Below are positions 43,086 to 51,056 of a stretch of 64,000 bases of DNA, one piece after another (the stretch's first letter is position 1; the number at the start of each line of letters is the position of its first letter). The notes below the pieces were generated by a model. The model made no database searches and was not told the origin of the DNA. It was given only the letters and a program-made list of their open reading frames with translations. Origin of the DNA: an uncultured Clostridia bacterium. GTDB taxonomy: Bacteria; Bacillota; Clostridia; UMGS1810. Made by a program: the position numbers and the translations under genes. The stretch lies in the NCBI GenBank assembly GCA_934463165.1, contig CAKSJG010000002.1:124001-188000 (forward strand). The letters are read 5' to 3'.

Positions 43086-43154
43086 CGTTTGTCCTTTGGT
43101 TTTATATGTTATCGTATTTTATCCTTTTGTTGTTATCGAGGTTGCCCGGAAACA
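43065..43154. repeat. Left direct repeat of the 1.7 kb cassette
   Basis: About 90 bp matching 44730-44820 (shared AAAAAATATAACCTCAAA, TTATATGTTATCGTATTTT, TCCTTTTGTTGTTATCG, TTGCCCGGAAACA). It holds the last AraC codons and a hairpin whose right arm is degraded relative to the right copy. Confidence 0.75.
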
Positions 43155-43218
43155 TGGGTTTGGCATGTAATGAATTTTACAAAAAATATCTGCTCCGTAA
43201 AAATATTTTGAAAAAGTA

Positions 43219-43247
43219 TTGACTACAATTAAAATCTATGATACAAT
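43219..43247 (+). promoter_or_regulatory. Promoter of the structured leader
   Basis: TTGACT (43219-43224) and TACAAT (43242-43247) separated by 17 bases. Transcription would begin near 43254, just before the structured leader. Confidence 0.75.
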
Positions 43248-43253
43248 GTGTAT

Positions 43254-43431
43254 AAATTAAATAGACCTATGGAGAGTACGTGAGAGACAGACTCGTTGAC
43301 CGTACACCAACCTACCGATACGGCAAGGTGGTAAAGTCTGACCGATAGGAAATGATATAAACGATTACCAATCCTATCGGAAACGATAGGATTTTTTGTG
43401 CTCTCCTAAAAAAAGTAAAGGAGACAAAAAA
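43254..43431 (+). promoter_or_regulatory. Structured leader with riboswitch-like attenuator, class not recognised
   Basis: Pairings visible by eye: P1 CCTAT 43266-43270 with ATAGG 43345-43349; P2 CAGACT 43288-43293 with AGTCTG 43335-43340; P3 43306-43312 with GGTGGT 43327-43332 (one bulged A), capped by CCG/CGG; and GTACG 43276-43280 with CGTAC 43301-43305, which crosses P2 and makes a pseudoknot. A 9 bp terminator with GAAA loop and six T lies at 43371-43397. CCGATAGG (43342-43349) can pair with CCTATCGG (43373-43380), excluding both P1 and the terminator. A further TCTCCT/AGGAGA hairpin (43402-43424) covers the ribosome site. I cannot match this to a known class. Confidence 0.65.
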
Positions 43432-43929
43432 ATGAACAGAACAATTGAAAATTTAAGAAATGTGATAAGCGATAAAATTTATATTTATTGCGACAATGAA
43501 AAAATCGGCAGGCAGTTTATGCAGGATGCGGAAAATGAGGGTTACAGATTCGGAAAAATAAAACCTACCGAGAACGGTTCGTCAAATATTGTTGCATTGG
43601 AGCAAAATAAACAGTTAAGCTATGTCGGCTTTTGCGATCATATGGCTTTTCAGTGCAGCGGCGGTAACAATGGCAATTTGACGCGGATTGATTATAAAAA
43701 GTATGCTAAACGTGATAAAGATTTTATATTCAAAGGCAAACCACTGAATGAAACCACTGTTAAAAATACTATTCACGGAGATATAATACTTGTCGGAGAA
43801 GATTGCTTTGAAGCAGCTGTTAAGTTAAAGGAGTTACTAAGCAAATATAATGAAGCCGATGACATCGATGCTATTTGTGATGTAATTGAAAGCAAATATG
43901 ATGTTATCGTTATCACGGAAGAGGACTAA
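43432..43929 (+). CDS. Hypothetical 165-residue protein downstream of the structured leader
   Basis: Starts at the ATG 43432 with AAAGGAG eight bases upstream; the frame extends 12 codons further into the leader but lacks a start signal there. Soluble, mixed alpha/beta, no signal peptide. Notable segments: DKIYIYCDNEKIGRQFMQDA near the start, QLSYVGFCDHMAFQCSG in the middle (a Cys/His-containing glycine-rich loop), IILVGEDCFEAAVKLKELLS near the end. I do not recognise the family. Expression is probably controlled by the attenuator. It is followed after 21 bases by a small membrane protein gene. Confidence 0.75.
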   Translation: MNRTIENLRNVISDKIYIYCDNEKIGRQFMQDAENEGYRFGKIKPTENGSSNIVALEQNKQLSYVGFCDHMAFQCSGGNNGNLTRIDYKKYAKRDKDFIFKGKPLNETTVKNTIHGDIILVGEDCFEAAVKLKELLSKYNEADDIDAICDVIESKYDVIVITEED

Positions 43930-43950
43930 ATCAAGAAAGAGAGTAATTAA

Positions 43951-44130
43951 ATGCCGATTTTGATAATTTTGGGAATTGCAATTGTAATCATTATAATAAG
44001 TATTTACGAAAATACCGGGCATAGCAAACATGTTTTTAGTAAAGATGAATTAGAGCAATTGCAAAAGGATATGTGCGGAAAGCCGAAAGATGAATGCGCG
44101 GCTCTTTTAAAAAAATACAGAAAAAAATAG
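43951..44130 (+). CDS. 59-residue single-span membrane protein
   Basis: Begins MPILIILGIAIVIIIISIYE, one transmembrane helix at the N-terminus, followed by a polar, Lys-rich tail with two cysteines (KDMCGKPKDECAALLKKYRK). The ribosome site is modest (AAGAAAGAGAG). It lies between the 165- and 67-residue genes on the same strand with short gaps, so it is likely one transcript. Function unknown; the layout resembles small anchor or signal proteins, but no toxin family is recognised. Confidence 0.65.
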   Translation: MPILIILGIAIVIIIISIYENTGHSKHVFSKDELEQLQKDMCGKPKDECAALLKKYRKK

Positions 44131-44144
44131 ATTGGAGAAAAAAT

Positions 44145-44348
44145 ATGTTCGCATTAACATTAACACACGTAAACGATAGAAAAATTTTGAAGTTAAGCAA
44201 TTCAAAGGATGAAATACTTGCCGAAGGAAATAAGGTATTTAAAACATTGTCGTATAGCGATGGAATACTAAGCTGTATCGAAGCAGATTTTGATAATGAT
44301 AATAATATTATTAACAATAGGTATAAATTGTATAATTCCTGGATTTAA
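44145..44348 (+). CDS. 67-residue hypothetical protein
   Basis: Starts at the ATG 44145 with TTGGAG upstream. A small, probably beta-rich protein (MFALTLTHVNDRKILKLSNS, LSYSDGILSCIEADFDNDNN) ending in YKLYNSWI. No family recognised. It is the last gene before a good terminator, and 14 bases follow the membrane protein gene. Confidence 0.65.
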   Translation: MFALTLTHVNDRKILKLSNSKDEILAEGNKVFKTLSYSDGILSCIEADFDNDNNIINNRYKLYNSWI

Positions 44349-44370
44349 AAAGTGACCGAGCGAAGAAACC

Positions 44371-44409
44371 TATGAGGTCTTTCTGCTTTGGAGAGACCTC
44401 ATATATTTT
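44371..44409 (+). terminator. Intrinsic terminator of the cassette genes
   Basis: TATGAGGTCT (44371-44380) pairs with AGACCTCATA (44393-44402), followed by a T-rich run. It closes the three-gene transcript. Confidence 0.8.
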
Positions 44410-44428
44410 TATTTGGAGGTGTCGAATT

Positions 44429-44518
44429 TTGATAACAAAAAATTTCCCAAAAACTTTCCCAAAAATCTCCCCAAAAACGAATTTCACCTCCCAAAAACGC
44501 AAAATTTGGGGATTTTAA
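44429..44518 (+). other. Possible 29-codon repeat peptide ORF, doubtful
   Basis: GGAGGTG at 44415-44421 precedes a TTG-started frame (MITKNFPKTFPKISPKTNF ... KIWGF) built on tandem words TTTCCCAAAAAC. The ribosome site can pair with CACCTCC at 44485-44491. A longer frame (44413-44679) uses another phase with FPKN repeats. Neither is convincing as a gene. The remaining 210 bases up to the right direct repeat show nothing else. Confidence 0.25.
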
Positions 44519-44729
44519 TAATTACAACAAGCAAAAACCCGGTGTTTATCGCGTTTTTCGCCTATCTCAATTTTCCCAAAAAACACAAGTTTAAAAAAAC
44601 ACTATGTTACTTAGCAACATCCTTTATCACCTATGATGCAATTTTCATTATCATCGGCATTGCTTTTTCATGTCAATAAAATTCCAGTTTTATTATCAAA
44701 ATTCTTAGGTTTTACAAGGTTTTCAGCCA

Positions 44730-44820
44730 AAAAAATATAACCTCAAAGGACGTTTGTCCTTCAAGGTTATATGTTATCGTATTTTGTCCTTTTGTTGTTA
44801 TCGGGGTTTGCCCGGAAACA
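44730..44820. repeat. Right direct repeat of the cassette, with intact terminator hairpin
   Basis: Matches 43065-43154. Its first half forms a strong hairpin, ATAACCTCAAAGGAC with GTCCTTCAAGGTTAT (loop GTTT), 17 bases after the ppdK stop on the minus strand, so it probably terminates ppdK. Confidence 0.75.
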
Positions 44821-44836
44821 AAAAGTAACCTCTTAA

Positions 44837-47464
44837 TTACATTTCTTTAATTTTAGCCTGTGCTGCAGCAAGACGAGCGATCGGCACTCTGAACGGTGAG
44901 CATGATACATAATCAAGACCGATCTTGTGGCAGAATTCTACGGACGTAGGATCACCGCCGTGCTCTCCGCAGATACCAACATGGAGATCCGAACGTGTCT
45001 GCTTACCGAGTTTGATTGCCATTTCCATAAGTCTGCCTACACCTGACTGGTCAAGCTTTGCAAACGGATCGTTTTCAAAGATTTTAGCGTCATAGTAAGC
45101 ATCAAGGAATTTACCTGCATCATCTCTTGAAAAACCGTATGTCAGCTGAGTAAGGTCATTTGTACCGAAGCAGAAGAATTCAGCGTCTTTTGCAATTTCA
45201 TCGGCAAGGAGAGCTGCTCTCGGGATTTCGATCATTGTACCTACTTCATACTTAATATCAGCGCCTGCTGCTTCAATTTCAGCGTCAGCTGTTGCAGTAA
45301 CAATATCTTTAACATATTTAAGCTCTTTATCATCTCCGATAAGCGGAATCATGATTTCGGGAACGATGTTCCAATCACTGTGAGCTTTTTTAACATTTAT
45401 AGCGGCACGAATAACAGCCTTTGTCTGCATCTTTGCAATTTCAGGATAAGTAACTGCAAGACGGCATCCACGGTGACCCATCATCGGGTTGAATTCGTGG
45501 AGTGAATCTATAATAGCTTTGATATCTTCAACAGATTTGCCCTGAGCTTTCGCAAGTGCTTCGATGTCTGCTTCTTCTGTGGGAACAAACTCATGAAGCG
45601 GGGGATCAAGGAATCTGATTGTAACCGGGCAGCCTTCGAGAGCTTCATAAAGCTTTTCAAAATCACTTTGCTGCATAGGAAGAATCTTTTCAAGAGCTGC
45701 TTCTCTCTGTTCAACATCATCTGCACAAATCATTTCTCTGAATGCAGCAATTCTGTCTGCTTCAAAGAACATGTGCTCCGTACGGCAAAGACCGATACCC
45801 TCTGCACCGAGTTCTCTTGCTTTTTTAGCATCCTTCGGTGTGTCGGCATTTGTTCTTACGCCAAGGGTTCTGTATTTATCTGCCCATGCCATAATTCTGC
45901 CGAAGTCTCCTCCGATAGAAGCGTCAACGGTTGTGATGATGCCGTCATATATAGCACCTGTTGAACCGTCAAGAGAAATTTCGTCTCCCTCATGATATTC
46001 TTTACCGGCAAGAGTAAACTTCTTGTTTTCTTCGTCCATTACGATGTCGCCGCATCCGGATACACAGCATGTACCCATACCACGTGCAACAACGGCAGCG
46101 TGAGATGTCATACCTCCGCGAACTGTAAGGATACCCTGTGCTGCTTTCATACCTTCGATATCTTCAGGTGATGTTTCGAGACGAACAAGAACAACCTTTT
46201 CACCTCTTGCAGCCCATTCCTTAGCATCTTCGGCTGTAAATACGATTTTACCGCATGCTGCTCCGGGAGATGCGCCGAGAGCTCTGCCTACGGGAACTGC
46301 CTTCTTAAGCTCTGCAGCGTCGAACTGCGGATGAAGAAGTGTATCAAGATTTCTCGGATCTATCATAAGAACCGCTTCTTTTTCGGTAATCATGCCTTCG
46401 TCAACGAGGTCGCAGGCAATCTTAAGGGCAGCCTGAGCCGTTCTCTTACCGTTTCTTGTCTGAAGCATGTAAAGCTTTCTGTCCTGAATTGTGAATTCCA
46501 TATCCTGCATATCTCTGTAGTGATCTTCGAGAGTTTTGCAGATCTTTGTGAACTGATCATAAACTTCGGGCATAACCTCTTTAAGCTGATCAATCTTCTG
46601 CGGTGTTCTAACACCGGCAACAACGTCTTCACCCTGAGCGTTCATAAGGAATTCACCCATGAGGTGTTTTTCACCTGTTGCGGGGTCTCTTGTAAATGCA
46701 ACACCTGTACCGGATGTTTCACCCATATTACCGAATGCCATCATCTGAACGTTAACGGCAGTACCCCATGAATAAGGGATATCGTTGTCACGACGGTATA
46801 CATTTGCTCTGGGGTTGTCCCATGAACGGAATACCGCTTTGATAGCTCCCATGAGCTGTTCCTTCGGATCTGTCGGGAAATCCTCACCGATTTTGGATTT
46901 ATACTCTGCTTTAAACTGAGAAGCAAGCTCCTTAAGGTCATCAGCTGTAAGGTCAACGTCCTGAGTAACGCCTTTCTTTTCTTTCATTATATCGATAAGC
47001 TGTTCAAAATATTTTTTGCCGACTTCCATAACTACATCAGAATACATCTGAATGAATCTTCTGTAGCAATCCCAAGCCCAACGCGGATTGTTTGATTTCT
47101 TTGCGAGAACTTCAACAACTTCTTCGTTAAGACCAAGGTTAAGAATTGTATCCATCATACCGGGCATAGAAGCTCTTGCGCCGGAACGAACGGAAACGAG
47201 AAGCGGATTCTCTTTATCGCCGAACTTCATTCCGCAGATTTCTTCCATTTTTGTGATGTATTCCATAATTTCAGCCTGAATATCATCATTAATCTTACGA
47301 CCGTCGTCGTAATACTTTGTGCAAGCCTCAGTTGAAATAGTGAAACCCTGTGGAACGGGAAGACCGAGATTTGTCATTTCGGCAAGGTTAGCACCTTTTC
47401 CTCCGAGAAGGTTTCTCATAGTAGCGTTACCTTCGGAAAAAAGATATACATACTTATGTGCCAT
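44837..47464 (-). CDS. ppdK: Pyruvate, phosphate dikinase
   Basis: 875 residues from the ATG at 47464 (GGAGG upstream; the open frame begins 18 bases earlier). It interconverts pyruvate + ATP + Pi with PEP + AMP + PPi. N-terminal nucleotide-binding domain (LLGGKGANLAEMTNLGLPVP, VSVRSGARASMPGMMDTILN), swivelling phosphohistidine domain (LTVRGGMTSHAAVVARGMGT, catalytic His), and C-terminal PEP/pyruvate barrel (FCFGTNDLTQLTYGFSRDD, HVGICGEHGGDP). Full length. In anaerobic Clostridia it often works in the glycolytic direction. It lies after recO in a conserved core order. Confidence 0.95.
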   Translation of the reverse strand: MAHKYVYLFSEGNATMRNLLGGKGANLAEMTNLGLPVPQGFTISTEACTKYYDDGRKINDDIQAEIMEYITKMEEICGMKFGDKENPLLVSVRSGARASMPGMMDTILNLGLNEEVVEVLAKKSNNPRWAWDCYRRFIQMYSDVVMEVGKKYFEQLIDIMKEKKGVTQDVDLTADDLKELASQFKAEYKSKIGEDFPTDPKEQLMGAIKAVFRSWDNPRANVYRRDNDIPYSWGTAVNVQMMAFGNMGETSGTGVAFTRDPATGEKHLMGEFLMNAQGEDVVAGVRTPQKIDQLKEVMPEVYDQFTKICKTLEDHYRDMQDMEFTIQDRKLYMLQTRNGKRTAQAALKIACDLVDEGMITEKEAVLMIDPRNLDTLLHPQFDAAELKKAVPVGRALGASPGAACGKIVFTAEDAKEWAARGEKVVLVRLETSPEDIEGMKAAQGILTVRGGMTSHAAVVARGMGTCCVSGCGDIVMDEENKKFTLAGKEYHEGDEISLDGSTGAIYDGIITTVDASIGGDFGRIMAWADKYRTLGVRTNADTPKDAKKARELGAEGIGLCRTEHMFFEADRIAAFREMICADDVEQREAALEKILPMQQSDFEKLYEALEGCPVTIRFLDPPLHEFVPTEEADIEALAKAQGKSVEDIKAIIDSLHEFNPMMGHRGCRLAVTYPEIAKMQTKAVIRAAINVKKAHSDWNIVPEIMIPLIGDDKELKYVKDIVTATADAEIEAAGADIKYEVGTMIEIPRAALLADEIAKDAEFFCFGTNDLTQLTYGFSRDDAGKFLDAYYDAKIFENDPFAKLDQSGVGRLMEMAIKLGKQTRSDLHVGICGEHGGDPTSVEFCHKIGLDYVSCSPFRVPIARLAAAQAKIKEM

Positions 47465-47687
47465 ATTTTTCAATACCTCCAATTTCTAATTATCCAAAGT
47501 TAATTTTATAACAAATTCACTTAAATTTCAACCCTTTATTTTAATTTTTTCTAAAATCGGTAAATTTTATTAATTTTAAAGAAAGCGAATATGTATTTGA
47601 AACATTTAATTGTATAAATTGGTCAAAAGCCTCCAATTTTATTTTATGCAACTTATTGCCAAAGCCCAAAAAATATTGTTAAATTTT

Positions 47688-48473
47688 CTACAATCTCATA
47701 AGAGACTTCATATACTCAAGTTTTTCGGATACAATATCAAACTTATTCACAAGATATTTTTCGCTGACCGCGTTTGCCAGACGTATATTTTCATCAGACG
47801 CTTCGAAAGAAAAAACCGATTTATTGTCTGACTCACATATGAATTTGAGCATGCGAAGCACCGCACGGTTTACATGCACAGCGTCAAAAAAAGCGTTCGC
47901 CTCTTCCTCGGCACAGTTTTTGCACAGTACTGCGCCGCCGTAAACGTCAAACCATTCGACATCGGTTTTTGCTCCGCACTGCGAGCAGGCAGAAAAATCT
48001 GGCATATATCCCCCGCTGCACACTGCTTTCATTTCAAGAATTGTTTTAAGACGTATTATTTCGGTATTTATATCGGATTTATCTTCATTTTTGCCGCTTC
48101 TTGATGTAACAAAAAGCAAATTGAGCACGAATTTAAAAAAATCTTCGTCATACATTATTTCTTCCGACAGTATCGATACAAGATCACAGACATATGATGC
48201 AAACGCAACCTTTTCGGGTGCTTGTCTTAAATCATAAAAATTTTCTATTATCTGAGCCGATGAAACATAATACAAACCCGTTTTGGACTCAAACACAAAA
48301 TCATTATAACTGAATGGCTGCATGGCTGCAAAGTCCTTGTGCTTGTGACTTCGTATTCCTTTTGACATAGCGCTTACTTTGCCGACCTCAGGGCAAAATA
48401 TTGTGTAAAGCCTGTCATTATCGTTAAAATTACACTGTTTTAATATTAATCCTCTTGTTTTTACAGAAGGCAT
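47688..48473 (-). CDS. recO: DNA repair protein RecO
   Basis: 261 residues. OB-fold start (TRGLILKQCNFNDNDRLYTI, then PEVGKVSAMSKGIR), helical middle, and a four-cysteine zinc finger (CSQCGAKTDVEW ... CKNC). RecO loads RecA onto SSB-coated DNA with RecR. It is 18 bases downstream of era, in the common Clostridia order era-recO. The 223 bases to ppdK are AT-rich and show no hairpin. Confidence 0.9.
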   Translation of the reverse strand: MPSVKTRGLILKQCNFNDNDRLYTIFCPEVGKVSAMSKGIRSHKHKDFAAMQPFSYNDFVFESKTGLYYVSSAQIIENFYDLRQAPEKVAFASYVCDLVSILSEEIMYDEDFFKFVLNLLFVTSRSGKNEDKSDINTEIIRLKTILEMKAVCSGGYMPDFSACSQCGAKTDVEWFDVYGGAVLCKNCAEEEANAFFDAVHVNRAVLRMLKFICESDNKSVFSFEASDENIRLANAVSEKYLVNKFDIVSEKLEYMKSLMRL

Positions 48474-48491
48474 AGTTATATACTTCCTTTA

Positions 48492-49394
48492 TCAATTGTC
48501 TTTTTCGGAAAATCCGAATTCTTTGAGCATTGAATTTGAATTTCGCCAATCCGATTTTACTTTTACCCAAAGTTCAAGATAAACCTTTGCATCAAGCATT
48601 TTTTCGCATTCGATACGCGCGCTTGTTCCGATCTGCTTAAGAGTTTTTCCCTTACTGCCGATTATTATTCCCTTATGAGAATCTTTCTCACAATAAATAT
48701 TGGCACTTATGTCATAAAACGGAGATCCGTTTTTTTCGGACTGTTTCATTTTCAGTATCTCCACGGCAACACCGTGCGGAACTTCCTTATCCAGAAGCAT
48801 AAGCATTTTTTCACGTATTACCTCGGAGACAATCTGCCTTTCCTGCTGATCCGTAATCTGATCCTCGGGGTAATACATCGGTCCTTCGGGAAGATGAGAT
48901 TTTATTATATCTTTGAGGACATCCATGTTATATCCGTTTTTCGCACTCACGCAGATATAATCAAGAAAATCATGAATCTGTGAGTATTTCTTGATTACGG
49001 GGAGCATTTCTTCTTTTTTTACTGTATCCGATTTATTGATTACCAAAACCGACGGTATGCTTTTAATCTTCTCTATAAGCTTTTTTTCCGATTCGGATAC
49101 TTCATCTTTGGGCTCGACAATGCAAAGCACGATATCGACATCACCAATTGCGGAATCAACGGCATTCATCATTGTATCTCCGAGTTTGTTTTTCGGTTTG
49201 TGGAATCCCGGGGTATCAAGAAATACCGTCTGACTGTCGCTGTCCGTCATAACAGCAAGAATTTTTTTTCGCGTTGTCTGCGGTTTAGGTGAAATAATTG
49301 CCACCTTCTGACCGAGCAACGCATTTAAAAGTGTTGATTTTCCCACATTAGGGCGTCCTATAATTGCTGCAAATCCCGATTTGAATTTATCCAT
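48492..49394 (-). CDS. era: GTPase Era
   Basis: 300 residues. G1 GRPNVGKSTLLNALLG, G3 DTPGFHKP, G4 NKSD, and a C-terminal KH domain (IIIGSKGKTLKQIGTSARIE) that binds 16S rRNA 3' end. Full length, functions in 30S subunit maturation. The start overlaps the stop of ybeY by one base, consistent with translational coupling. Confidence 0.95.
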   Translation of the reverse strand: MDKFKSGFAAIIGRPNVGKSTLLNALLGQKVAIISPKPQTTRKKILAVMTDSDSQTVFLDTPGFHKPKNKLGDTMMNAVDSAIGDVDIVLCIVEPKDEVSESEKKLIEKIKSIPSVLVINKSDTVKKEEMLPVIKKYSQIHDFLDYICVSAKNGYNMDVLKDIIKSHLPEGPMYYPEDQITDQQERQIVSEVIREKMLMLLDKEVPHGVAVEILKMKQSEKNGSPFYDISANIYCEKDSHKGIIIGSKGKTLKQIGTSARIECEKMLDAKVYLELWVKVKSDWRNSNSMLKEFGFSEKDN

Positions 49395-49891
49395 CAGTTT
49401 ATCTCCGTTCTTTTAAGATTAAGGTTATTCATTATATCTTCTTCCTTTTTGCGCATAATCGCACGCTCCGATTCAATTTCATGGTCATAACCTATGAGAT
49501 GAAGCACGGAATGACACGTAAGGTATCCGAGTTCTCTTCCAAAGCTGTGACCGAAGCTCTCACTCTGCTCCTTTGCCCTCTCACTGCAAATCACAACATC
49601 GCCAAGAATGAGTCTGCCGTTTTCATAGTCTCCGGCAGTGATTTCATATGAATCATCCAAAAGATTGACAACCGGAAAAGATAGAACATCTGTAACGCTG
49701 TCGATGCCGCGGAATTCATTGTTGAGCTCCTTTATTTCATCAGCATCGACAATGCTTATGCCGAGTGTGCACGGCATTTCTATATTTTCATACTTAAGCG
49801 TTGCATTCACAACATTTGAAAGAAATTCATCATAGGTACCCGACGGTTCGGGAATATTTCTGATATCTCTTACTGTTATTTCATTATTCAT
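49394..49891 (-). CDS. ybeY: Endoribonuclease YbeY (rRNA maturation factor)
   Basis: 165 residues. The zinc-binding motif HSVLHLIGYDHE (HxxxHxxxxxH) is present near the end, and VTDVLSFPV matches the conserved core. The enzyme trims the 3' end of 16S rRNA and takes part in ribosome quality control. CGGAGGACG lies before the ATG. Overlaps era by one base. Confidence 0.93.
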   Translation of the reverse strand: MNNEITVRDIRNIPEPSGTYDEFLSNVVNATLKYENIEMPCTLGISIVDADEIKELNNEFRGIDSVTDVLSFPVVNLLDDSYEITAGDYENGRLILGDVVICSERAKEQSESFGHSFGRELGYLTCHSVLHLIGYDHEIESERAIMRKKEEDIMNNLNLKRTEIN

Positions 49892-49938
49892 ATTGCGTCC
49901 TCCGTTGGTTTTTAATGTTGATATCCGAACTTTTCTAA

Positions 49939-50031
49939 GGTTACAGGTATATGTATTTTTTGGGCTCGTGAGCTTCAGCGCTGCTGCACTGTGTTTGAAT
50001 GATTTAAAATGAAATTCATATACATGTAACC
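49939..50031. repeat. Inverted repeat between phoH and ybeY
   Basis: GGTTACAGGTATATG (49939-49953) and CATATACATGTAACC (50017-50031) are inverted copies with one mismatch, enclosing about 63 bases that include GAGCTTCAGCGCTGCTGCAC. There is no T-run. It is in an otherwise featureless 178-base gap inside a core gene run. Confidence 0.55.
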
Positions 50032-50069
50032 GAAACGAAAAAATTCAAATTCCGACAAGTATTCTGATA

Positions 50070-51041
50070 TTATCGCAACGGTTTAGGTCTGTTCATGCGC
50101 GAATCACGTTTTTCATATGCCTTTATTATAGCCTGTACCAGTCTGTGACGGACAACGTCTTTTTCAGTCAGATAGCAGAATTTTATATCGTCTATATTTT
50201 TAAGAACGCCCACAACATCTTTAAGACCCGATTTTTTGCCGTCGGGCAAATCCATCTGTGTTATATCGCCCGTTACTATTGCTTTTGAATTGAATCCGAT
50301 ACGCGTGAGAAACATTTTCATCTGCTCGGGGGTAGTATTTTGAGCTTCATCAAGAATGATAAAGCTGTCGTCAAGAGTACGTCCGCGCATATATGCAAGC
50401 GGTGCAATTTCAATTGTTCCGCGTTCGGCAAGCTTTGTGTATGTCTCCATTCCGAACATTTCATACAGTGCGTCATAAAGCGGACGCAGATACGGATCTA
50501 CCTTATTCTGCAGATCGCCCGGCAAAAAGCCCAGCTTTTCGCCTGCTTCAACGGCAGGACGCGTAAGAATAATGCGGTTTACGTTTTTTGCCTTGAATTC
50601 TTTTACCGCCATTGCTACGGCAAGATATGTTTTACCCGTTCCGGCAGGGCCGATGCCGAATGTTATCGTGTTATTTTTTATTGCTTCTACATAATTCTTC
50701 TGCCCCAGGGTTTTGCTTTTTACGGGCTTTCCTTTGGCGGTTATGCATATGCAGTCTTTGCCGTAGAGTGCACTCTCGTCTATTCCGCTTTTTGCCATAT
50801 CGATGGCATATGATAAATTCTGATCTGTTATGCTGTCGCCGCTGTCAAGTAATTTCGAAAGGCTCATTATCGTAGTTTCAGCCTTTAAAACGTTTTTTTC
50901 GCTGCCGGATATTTTAATCATATCGTCGCGGTTTACTATCGATACGTCAAACTCACGCATTATAACGTTGACATTCTTATCAAACTGACCGAATATGGCA
51001 ATTATTTTTTCCATATTTGTTATGTTCAAAACCTTCTCCAA
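50070..51041 (-). CDS. phoH: PhoH-family ATPase
   Basis: 323 residues. The Walker A motif GPAGTGKTYLAVA and Walker B DDSFIILDEAQNT are clear, with the PhoH-like N-terminal extension containing a KH-like part. A role in RNA metabolism is usual for the family. It probably starts at a TTG (51041): GGAGG lies seven bases upstream and no ATG is well placed. It precedes ybeY as in most Firmicutes. Confidence 0.9.
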   Translation of the reverse strand: MEKVLNITNMEKIIAIFGQFDKNVNVIMREFDVSIVNRDDMIKISGSEKNVLKAETTIMSLSKLLDSGDSITDQNLSYAIDMAKSGIDESALYGKDCICITAKGKPVKSKTLGQKNYVEAIKNNTITFGIGPAGTGKTYLAVAMAVKEFKAKNVNRIILTRPAVEAGEKLGFLPGDLQNKVDPYLRPLYDALYEMFGMETYTKLAERGTIEIAPLAYMRGRTLDDSFIILDEAQNTTPEQMKMFLTRIGFNSKAIVTGDITQMDLPDGKKSGLKDVVGVLKNIDDIKFCYLTEKDVVRHRLVQAIIKAYEKRDSRMNRPKPLR

Positions 51042-51056
51042 TTTAAAACCTCCGTT

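Larger units (their letters stand above)
43065..44820. mobile_element. Candidate 1.7 kb cassette bounded by direct repeats
   Basis: The segment between the AraC and ppdK genes is bounded by 90 bp direct repeats and carries its own promoter, structured leader, three small genes and terminators, all on the plus strand. If one repeat and the interior are removed, AraC, one intact terminator hairpin and ppdK are left in a normal convergent order. No integrase or transposase gene is inside, so movement would need helper functions or homologous recombination. Confidence 0.55.

Noticed and set aside
43254..43431. Leader as a THF, ZTP, fluoride, cobalamin or SAM riboswitch
   Set aside because: Only the initial GGAGAGTA resembles the THF class; the conserved cores of these classes are missing.
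44413..44679. 88-codon plus-strand ORF with FPKN repeats
   Set aside because: It starts with the ribosome-site sequence itself (TTGGAGGTG), has low-complexity start and no family likeness.
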